Assembly: GCF_001589285.1 (NCBI RefSeq)
Contig: NZ_JEMA01000212.1
Span: forward strand, 1 to 32,534
Direction of reading: 5' to 3'
From: Sorangium cellulosum
Lineage (GTDB): Bacteria > Myxococcota_A > Polyangia > Polyangiales > Polyangiaceae
DNA: 32,534 nucleotides
Under the pieces are notes generated by a model. It made no database searches, was not told the DNA's origin, and saw only the letters and a program-made list of their open reading frames with translations. This document shows, one piece after another, positions 24,922-31,050 of the stretch. How positions within the stretch are numbered: position 1 is the stretch's first letter; the number at the start of each line of letters is the position of its first letter. The translations under genes and the position numbers were made by a program.

Positions 24922-26280
24922 ATGTTCGAACGCTCATACGCCGCCTACGCGCAGACGAAGATCCTGGAAAAGTACGGCACGCTTCACGGCATCTCGAAGG
25001 AGCTCGTGGACCGCGTCTTCGAGAACAAAGCCACCCCGGAGGAGCTCACCACCTACACCCAGAACGCGGACAAGCTCGCCGCGAAGTTCAAGGCCGACAT
25101 GCGCCAGACCGAGCCGGAGGCCTACAGCGACCTCGACATCGAGATCATCACCGCCATGGCCGCAACAAACTACGCGAGCTTTCAGAGCAATGATGAACCC
25201 TTCGCCAAGGTCGTGCCCCCTGCCAGCGTCGCCGAGTCCCTGAAGGGCAACAAGCCGCCCGCGTTTTACGGCTTCGGCGCATCTCTGCGGCACTCGGAGA
25301 ACCTTGCGCCGGACCAGGTCGTGAGCCAGTTCGGGCTCGATTACAAGGACACACCCTACCTGTACAAGGACGGTCCTGCCGACAGACCGGTGCCCTTTCT
25401 GTTCTCCGTTGTGTCGCCGATGAACAAGGACCTCCGGGACACGCTCCGGGTGCCGTTCGACCCGCGCATCTTCGATCGCATCGCGAAGCTCGCCGATGAT
25501 CCCACGCGCGGCGATCTCATCAGGGAGATGGCCTCCACGATGACCAGAAAAGACGTGGCGTACATCGCCGTGCGCGGCACCGGGTCCCAGGACGAGACGA
25601 ATGCCTTGACCCAGAAGTACAAGGATCTTGGATACGCAGTCAGGGCGAAGAGCGCGGACCCACCCTACACCGGCAACACCATGCCGCAGTACGGCCAGAC
25701 GCTCGCAAAAGAGAGCTCCTTCTCGGATCTGATCCAGGAGATGTGCGCAGCCCCGAGCAGCGGGAAGACGCCGCTCGGCGGCGAAGGGACGGCCATCTAT
25801 CTATCGGTGCCGAAGCGGGGGGACACAGGCACGGGCGATCCCACGCTGCCGCGGGGGTCGGACAAGATCAAGATCGCCGAGTGGAAAGGCCGGCAGTGGG
25901 AGATGACGGCGAGCAAGAAGGATCTCGACGAGCACTACGAGCGCGCGCTCGCCGGGGTGTCCGACGAAGCCAAGGCAACCCTCAAGTCGCAGATGATCAC
26001 CCACGACACGCTGACGGCGGCCTCCGCGGAGGGCCGGGCCAAGGCGCCAGCGGGCGTGGCGTTCAAGCCGGAGGCGAAGAAGGGGATCAAGGATCGCACG
26101 ACGACGGTGAAGCGCGGCATCGTGCAGAAGACGCTGGGGAGCGTTGTCGCTGCGCTGCGGTTCATGAAGGACGACAAGGACAAGAAGAAGAAGGACAAGG
26201 ACAAGAAGAAGAAGAACAAGGGCGACGGCCCGGATGACCATCAAGAGGGCAAGCGCAAGCACGCTTCGTCGGGGGATTGA
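24922..26280 (+). CDS. Unknown protein with a Lys/Asp-rich C-terminal tail
   Basis: 452 aa, no signal peptide. The N-terminal 1-100 is helical (TKILEKYGTLHGISKELVDR, then FKADMRQTEPEAYSDLDIEI). The middle is mixed alpha/beta and includes YIAVRGTGSQDETNALTQKY. The last ~35 residues are almost wholly charged (KDDKDKKKKDKDKKKKNKG), suggesting a disordered, positively charged tail that could bind nucleic acid or an anionic surface. I do not recognise the family. The start is supported by GGAGGAG (24912-24918). It follows the giant gene after a strong hairpin and is probably co-transcribed. Its stop codon lies at the edge of a rearranged stretch (26280-26669), so the present C-terminus may have been altered by that event. 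Confidence 0.78.
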   Translation: MFERSYAAYAQTKILEKYGTLHGISKELVDRVFENKATPEELTTYTQNADKLAAKFKADMRQTEPEAYSDLDIEIITAMAATNYASFQSNDEPFAKVVPPASVAESLKGNKPPAFYGFGASLRHSENLAPDQVVSQFGLDYKDTPYLYKDGPADRPVPFLFSVVSPMNKDLRDTLRVPFDPRIFDRIAKLADDPTRGDLIREMASTMTRKDVAYIAVRGTGSQDETNALTQKYKDLGYAVRAKSADPPYTGNTMPQYGQTLAKESSFSDLIQEMCAAPSSGKTPLGGEGTAIYLSVPKRGDTGTGDPTLPRGSDKIKIAEWKGRQWEMTASKKDLDEHYERALAGVSDEAKATLKSQMITHDTLTAASAEGRAKAPAGVAFKPEAKKGIKDRTTTVKRGIVQKTLGSVVAALRFMKDDKDKKKKDKDKKKKNKGDGPDDHQEGKRKHASSGD

Positions 26281-26457
26281 GCGCCTTCCGCGCGTTCCGG
26301 GCGCGCGAGGGCAGCACGGCCGCCATCGACACCTGCGACAGCCCGAGCGTCACCTCGGGGACGGGCTGGGGCTGTCGCGGCCGGCTGGGCAAGGTGATGG
26401 AGCGGCCGACCGCCAGCGACGCCGTGCGCGAGGCGCTGGGCGCCGCCGGCGTCCGCT
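26280..26457 (+). pseudogene. Truncated duplicate of the muramidase-like catalytic core
   Basis: About 178 bases match 27355-27532 inside the downstream muramidase-like gene at roughly 90% by eye (AFRAFRAREGSTAAI, GKVMERPTASDAVREALGAA). The copy keeps the frame but has lost conserved residues (NTYDD became DTCDS, TWG became TSG). It has no start signal of its own and ends at the AAA+ remnant, so it is a dead fragment left by duplication and deletion. Confidence 0.85.
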
Positions 26458-26669
26458 CAACCCGCCTTCCCCTGCTTGGCATACTCCTTCCGGATGCCCT
26501 GCAGGAGGTCCTCTACCGTGAGGGGACGGCCGCCCTCTCTCAAGGCCTGCAGCGACGCGTAGCGGATCACGTTCATGATCGCGCCCCCCGCGAGCGCGTG
26601 CTCGCGCGCGATCTTCTCCAGGTCCGTACCGCTGAATACGATGCTCCTTTGAATGGCTTGAAGGAACAC
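26457..26669 (-). pseudogene. C-terminal remnant of an AAA+ ATPase (lid domain)
   Basis: About 70 codons on the minus strand ending in a true stop: IVFSGTDLEKIAREHALAGG, AIMNVIRYASLQALREGG, LTVEDLLQGIRKEYAKQGK. The DLExIAR...LxGGAIxN...A pattern followed by a helix and a REYxKxGK end is the lid/sensor-2 region of AAA+ ATPases of the kind encoded with phage-tail-like contractile injection systems (Afp15-like), as judged by pattern. The P-loop half is missing: a TAA lies in frame two codons upstream of the GTG, exactly where the two-part promoter motif begins. A small expressed protein cannot be excluded, but there is no ribosome site. Confidence 0.72.
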
Positions 26670-26676
26670 CAGTTAA

Positions 26677-26721
26677 ATTTCTCTTAAGATGACGACGCTC
26701 GACCTCGTCGGTTTCATGGGG
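26677..26721 (+). promoter_or_regulatory. Two-part promoter-like motif, copy B (hydrolase operon)
   Basis: ATTTCTCTTAAGATGAC (26677-26693), an 18-base gap, then TTTCATGGGG (26712-26721). Both blocks are identical to copy A at 15653-15697 and face the downstream gene. The gene start at 26749 is 27 bases further on. The motif sits exactly at the end of the AAA+ remnant, so it marks a junction as well as a likely promoter. Confidence 0.7.
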
Positions 26722-26748
26722 AGACGTCACCGCCGAAAGGGACCTGCC

Positions 26749-28437
26749 ATGTCACGGAACGTCTTTCTGTTCGAAATCGCCGCCGCGCGGGGCGACGCGG
26801 AGGAGGTCGAGCGAGCCCTGCTCTCCCGCACCTCGGCCCTCGCGCTCGGAGACTTTCCCACGCTCGATCCGGCGCTCTTCGCGCACCGGATCCTGCGCGG
26901 GAAGGGCGCGTCGTACACCTGGGAGATCGGGCTCGACGAGATCGAGGAGGCCCGGCGCGCGGAGCTCCACGCCGCGCTGCTGGAGCAGATCCAGACCTCG
27001 CTCGCGGGCGTGGCCGAGCTCCGATCCTCCGCCGCGTACGCCGACCCGTCGCTCCCCGCGCCCGGCCTCGAGCCTGCCCGGGACGGGGCCCTCTCGTTCG
27101 CGGACGGCGATCTCCCTGTCTGGGAGGATCACGCGCGCGGCTCGGGCGCCGTGGAGGCAGGGAGCGCGCTGCCCGGGGATCTCACCGCCGATATCGCGCG
27201 GTTCCGCGCCGCCGTGCCGGTCGAGCCGGGGCTCAAGCCCTGGGGCGCAGGGCACGTCTACACGGGCAGCGCGGACAGGGATCACCTCGCCTACCTGCAC
27301 GGGTATCTCGACGCCCGGGCGGCGAGGGCGAGCCCCGCCGATCGGCGGAAGATCACGGCCTTTCGCGCGTTCCAGGCGCGCGAGGGCAGCACGGCCGCCA
27401 TCAACACCTACGATGACCAGATCGTCACCTGGGGGACGGGCTGGGGCGGCCGCGGCTGGCTGGGCAAGGTGATGGAGCGGGCGACAGCGAACGACGCCGT
27501 GCGCGAGGCGCTGGGCGCCGCTGGCGTCCGCTACCGCGGCAGCAACGTGTACGACGTCGTCGATCTCGACGCCGGCATGGTCGTCACCGGCGGCAAGGAA
27601 GCGCTCGAGATCCTGCGCCGCTCCGTCCCGCTCCTCCACCTGCTGATCGACCTGGCCAGGAACCCAGGCACGCGCGACGCGGTGACCGAGGCCCAGCTCC
27701 GCACGTTCATGGATGGCTCGGGCAACATCTGCGGCGCCGACGCCATCGCGACGCAGGCGCTGTTCAACCTGGTCGCGCACCTCAAGCACTGGGCGCCCGG
27801 GTACGTGATCGGGTGTCTCGAGTGGGCAGTGCCGCAGCTCGGCCCCGGGTCGCCGTCCGAGGAGCGCGACAGGCGCCTCGCCGCGCTCGTGGGCCGCTAC
27901 TTCTACGGCAAGGCGCGCAAGCACAGGTGGATCCCGGACTTCAGGCAGTTCCGGCTCTACTTCCGGCACATGAAGGACGACGGGCTCGATTGCCTGCACG
28001 AGCCCTTCCTCCAGGCCGCGGGGCCTCCGGCGGATGACCCGTTCGCCGCGGCGACGGACGCGCCCCCGCCGAGGGCGCCGAGCCCGCCGAAGGCGCCGCG
28101 CCTCACGCGCGCCCCCCTCGCCGGGCAACCCGATCTGGAGAGCGTCGCCTCGGGCCGGGGCGCGCTCCGGAGAGGGGCGAGGGGACCAGGGGTGAAGGCG
28201 CTGCAGGAGGCGTTGATCGCGCTGGGCGAGAGCGTGCCTGGCGGCGCTGACGGCGCGTTCGGCCCGGGCCTCGAGGCGGCCGTCAAGCGGTTCCAGGCCG
28301 AGCGCTGCCTCGCCGCCGACGGCGTGATCGGCGCGGCGACGCTCGCCGCCCTCGACGCGGCCGTCGCCGCGGGCGCGGCGACCCGGGCGGCAGGCGCGGA
28401 GACATCGAATCGAAAAGAAGAGGAGGAGCACCGATGA
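26749..28437 (+). CDS. Muramidase-like protein with C-terminal peptidoglycan-binding domain
   Basis: 562 aa, no signal peptide. The central segment REGSTAAINTYDDQIVTWGTG (212-231) has E212, D222/D223 and T227 spaced like the Glu-Asp-Thr triad of phage T4-type (GH24) lysozymes, with TWGTG in place of the usual TIGYG; the surrounding fold is not otherwise a clear GH24, so the enzyme class is inferred. A Pro/Ala linker (about 430-470) leads to a peptidoglycan-binding domain (about 475-537; GPGVKALQEAL, DGAFGPGLEAAVKRFQA, DGVIGAATLAAL). The N-terminal 1-200 are unknown. The start at 26749 is chosen because AAAGGGA lies just upstream and it falls after the promoter motif; an in-frame ATG at 26689 lies inside the motif. 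First gene of a four-gene operon; it overlaps the next by ATGA. Confidence 0.82.
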   Translation: MSRNVFLFEIAAARGDAEEVERALLSRTSALALGDFPTLDPALFAHRILRGKGASYTWEIGLDEIEEARRAELHAALLEQIQTSLAGVAELRSSAAYADPSLPAPGLEPARDGALSFADGDLPVWEDHARGSGAVEAGSALPGDLTADIARFRAAVPVEPGLKPWGAGHVYTGSADRDHLAYLHGYLDARAARASPADRRKITAFRAFQAREGSTAAINTYDDQIVTWGTGWGGRGWLGKVMERATANDAVREALGAAGVRYRGSNVYDVVDLDAGMVVTGGKEALEILRRSVPLLHLLIDLARNPGTRDAVTEAQLRTFMDGSGNICGADAIATQALFNLVAHLKHWAPGYVIGCLEWAVPQLGPGSPSEERDRRLAALVGRYFYGKARKHRWIPDFRQFRLYFRHMKDDGLDCLHEPFLQAAGPPADDPFAAATDAPPPRAPSPPKAPRLTRAPLAGQPDLESVASGRGALRRGARGPGVKALQEALIALGESVPGGADGAFGPGLEAAVKRFQAERCLAADGVIGAATLAALDAAVAAGAATRAAGAETSNRKEEEEHR

Positions 28438-29678
28438 CCGTAGAGAAGAGCGATGAAGGCGCCCCGCCGGGGGCGGGCGTCCCCGCGTGGGTGGACATGG
28501 ACCCGACGCCGGCCGCGCCGCCCGAGGAGTGGCTCGCCCGCCCTGTCGCGTTCGCCGACGACGAGCCGCCGCCGCAGCTCGTCCGCACCGTGAACCTGCT
28601 GGAGGCCCCCGAGCACGACCTCCGCGGGCCGGAGGACGCGGAGGGCCTCGCCGAATTCCTCGTCTCCCGCGCGAAGGAGGGTATCGACGACATCTTCTCG
28701 CACGAGGATTACGACACAGCCGCGGGCGACGGCGAGGACTGGGCGCGCGCCGTCGCCGAGCACCAGACAGGCATCCCCTACACGATGCCAGCGTACTTCT
28801 ACGGTGCGCAAAAGAGGGTCGCCAGGGCCATCAAGGACGGCGGCCGCTACCCGCTCGTGGGGCAGTGCCAGCAGTCGGTGACCACCGCGCTCTGCCTCGG
28901 CGGCTGGGACGGCGGCCCGTACGGCGACATCGGCTGCGGGACCGACGCGCAGCCGGCCGCGGCAAGGCTCGGCGACGGCTGGACCGACGTCCCCAGGGTG
29001 CTCGCCGACTGGCCCGACGATCTCTGGGAGAAGGTCACTGTCGGCTCGTGCCTCTTCTGGTCGGCGTCCGGGGCCGCCGGGGTCGGGAGCGGGCACGTGG
29101 CGATGGTGCTCCGCAAGCACCCGATCGAGCGCAAATGGCAGCTCTGGGACACCACCACCTCGTTCAACGATCCCGTCGTGCACCCCACCTCCGCCAGGGG
29201 CGCGCGCATGCTCTGGGAGTCGCACTGGTGGCCCTTCATCCCGCCGGCGCTCTCCAGGGGTCAATGGTTGTTCCGCGGCATCGCCAGGATCGACGGCCTC
29301 GGGACGGTCAAGAGCGACGTGAAGCCGCGCGGGCGCGCCCGGCTGCTCCTCCGGAGCCGCGGCGACGGCAAGCTCCTCTACCGCTCGGCGTGGATGTCGA
29401 TGGAGGACGAGGGCCTCCCCATCTCCTGGCTGCTCCGCTCCCTGCGCGGGGCGCCCTTCCACGATCGGATCGAGCCCACGTGGTGCATCAACTCGATGTC
29501 CGACGCGCCGACCCCGAGCGCCCCGGACAACCGGCCGCTGCTCGACGTCTTCTGCGACCCGAAGGGCAACGCGAGGATGTCGTGGAGCCCGGCCCAGGGC
29601 CTGCACAACCGCCCGCGCCAGGCGGACTGGGCGCCGCCCGCGGCGATCCGCCTTGGCGCGCTCAAGGGAGCTCGATGA
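28434..29678 (+). CDS. NlpC/P60- or CHAP-like cysteine hydrolase
   Basis: 414 aa, no signal peptide. A probable papain-fold triad is visible: C145 in LVGQCQQSVTTAL, H221 in VGSGHVAMVL and D239 in KWQLWDTTT. The run VGSCLFW before the His matches the PGDLVFW-like strand of NlpC/P60 and CHAP enzymes, which cut peptide or amide bonds in peptidoglycan. The N-terminal 1-110 are acidic and Pro-rich, and the C-terminal 150 have no recognised domain. The ATG overlaps the muramidase stop (ATGA) and its own stop overlaps the next ATG (ATGA), so the genes are coupled. Pairing with a muramidase-like protein suggests joint wall cleavage. The triad is seen; the substrate is inferred. Confidence 0.72.
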   Translation: MTVEKSDEGAPPGAGVPAWVDMDPTPAAPPEEWLARPVAFADDEPPPQLVRTVNLLEAPEHDLRGPEDAEGLAEFLVSRAKEGIDDIFSHEDYDTAAGDGEDWARAVAEHQTGIPYTMPAYFYGAQKRVARAIKDGGRYPLVGQCQQSVTTALCLGGWDGGPYGDIGCGTDAQPAAARLGDGWTDVPRVLADWPDDLWEKVTVGSCLFWSASGAAGVGSGHVAMVLRKHPIERKWQLWDTTTSFNDPVVHPTSARGARMLWESHWWPFIPPALSRGQWLFRGIARIDGLGTVKSDVKPRGRARLLLRSRGDGKLLYRSAWMSMEDEGLPISWLLRSLRGAPFHDRIEPTWCINSMSDAPTPSAPDNRPLLDVFCDPKGNARMSWSPAQGLHNRPRQADWAPPAAIRLGALKGAR

Positions 29679-31039
29679 ACCCGGGAGACAACGCCATGCG
29701 TACCCTCATCCTCAGTGATCTGCACCTCGGCAACGGGGGTGACTACGACGTCTTCGCCGGCGGCGAGGCGCTGCCCGCGCTCCTCGACCTGATCGCGCGC
29801 GAGCCCGCGCGGGTCGTGATCAACGGCGACGGCATCGACTTCCTCATGAACGAGGACCCGCTGGAGCTCGATCGGGCGCGCGCCGCCGCGCAGGCCCGCG
29901 CGATCGTCGCCGCGCCCGAGAGCGCCGCCGTGCTCAGGGCGCTCGGGCGCGTCCTCGCGCGGGGCGGCGAGGTCATCATCCGCCTCGGCAACCACGACGT
30001 GGAGCTCGCCGTCCCGGAGGTGCAGGAGATCCTGCGCGCGGCGATGGAGCAGCCGCCCCCCGTCGCCGCGCGCCTCGCCTTCCAGCTAGGCGACGCCCCC
30101 GCGATCCTCGACGTGGGCGGCGCCCGGATCCTCGTCACCCACGGCGAGCACAGCGACAACTGGAACAAGGTCGACTACGGACGCCTGGCCCGGCTCGACC
30201 GGTTCAGGTACGCGGCCGGCTCGGTCCTCGTGAAGCAGCTCATGAACCCGATCGCGCGCCGCCACGGCCTCCGCTTCGTGAGCCTGCTCAAGCCCGATTT
30301 CCAGGGCGCGGCGCTCGCCGCGCTCGCTGTCGCGCCCGGGATCGTGAAGCAGCTCTTCAGCGCGGCCTCGCTCGACATCGCCTGGCAGCTCTTCAAGAAG
30401 GCGGGGTCGGCGGCCTCCTTCGCCGAGGAGGAGGAGGATCTCGGGCTCGCCGAGCGGTTCGCGGAGGCCGGTCTCGGGGCCGAGGAGGCGGCGGCGGTCG
30501 AGGCCACGCTCGGCGACGGGCCCGCCGCCTTCGCCGACGAAGAGGCGATGTCGACAGCGAGCGTCAAGCTCGCGCGCGCCGGCCTCAAGCTCTACGCGGG
30601 CGTGCAGCGGAGGCTCGCCGGCACCCTCGGCGACGCGTACTTCCGCCTCGAGCCCGACGAGGCCGAGTGGGCCGACGCCCAGCGCCTGGCGAGGAAGTTC
30701 GACGCCGGCGCGGTGGTGATCGGCCACACCCACGCGGCGCGCTGGAAGGCGGCCGACGGGCTCGTCTTCGCCAACACGGGCACGTGGATCTGGTTGATGC
30801 AGCTCCCGCGCTCCGACGCCGGCGACGAGGCCTGGGCCGAGTTCATCGACGAGCTGCGCCAGAACCCGAGGCTCCTGCCCGAGAAGCAGAGGACGGCGAG
30901 GACCCTCCAGCGGTTCACCGCCGTGCTCCTCGACGCGCACGAGGACGGCGGCGCGGCGATGGGGCTCGTGCACTGGGATCATGGAGAGCTCCGCTCCCTG
31001 GGGGCCGCGCGCGTGCCCCCGGCGAGCGCGGCGCGCTGA
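29675..31039 (+). CDS. Calcineurin-like metallophosphoesterase
   Basis: 454 aa. The metal-binding motifs are in order: DLH (D15, H17), GD (51-52), GNHD (105-108), THGEH (155-159) and GHTH (about 350-353), followed by NTGTWIW. This is the calcineurin-like phosphoesterase fold, nearest in look to the LpxH/UDP-diacylglucosamine hydrolase side. A long insert at about 180-320 (hydrophobic AALAALAVAPGIVKQLF, then an acidic AEEEEDLGLAERF) is unusual and may contact membrane or a partner. The substrate is unknown: phospholipid, nucleotide or phosphoprotein are all possible. The start at 29675 uses the ATGA overlap; the ATG at 29696 with GGGAG upstream is an alternative and also keeps the whole domain. 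Confidence 0.88.
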   Translation: MNPGDNAMRTLILSDLHLGNGGDYDVFAGGEALPALLDLIAREPARVVINGDGIDFLMNEDPLELDRARAAAQARAIVAAPESAAVLRALGRVLARGGEVIIRLGNHDVELAVPEVQEILRAAMEQPPPVAARLAFQLGDAPAILDVGGARILVTHGEHSDNWNKVDYGRLARLDRFRYAAGSVLVKQLMNPIARRHGLRFVSLLKPDFQGAALAALAVAPGIVKQLFSAASLDIAWQLFKKAGSAASFAEEEEDLGLAERFAEAGLGAEEAAAVEATLGDGPAAFADEEAMSTASVKLARAGLKLYAGVQRRLAGTLGDAYFRLEPDEAEWADAQRLARKFDAGAVVIGHTHAARWKAADGLVFANTGTWIWLMQLPRSDAGDEAWAEFIDELRQNPRLLPEKQRTARTLQRFTAVLLDAHEDGGAAMGLVHWDHGELRSLGAARVPPASAAR

Positions 31040-31050
31040 GAGGAGGAGCC

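Noticed and set aside
16101-24923. A 2940-codon open frame opposite the giant lectin gene
   Set aside because: It is a shadow frame rich in Arg, Val, His and Asp with no domain pattern. The plus strand shows repeated LamG and ricin motifs and good ribosome sites.
26689-26748. A 20-codon N-terminal extension of the muramidase gene, alignable with one ahead of the 15598 gene (LKMT...FMG)
   Set aside because: Both extensions lie in frame, but the identical bases include all wobble positions, the spacer is not conserved, and better ribosome sites sit at the downstream starts. A DNA signal explains this better.
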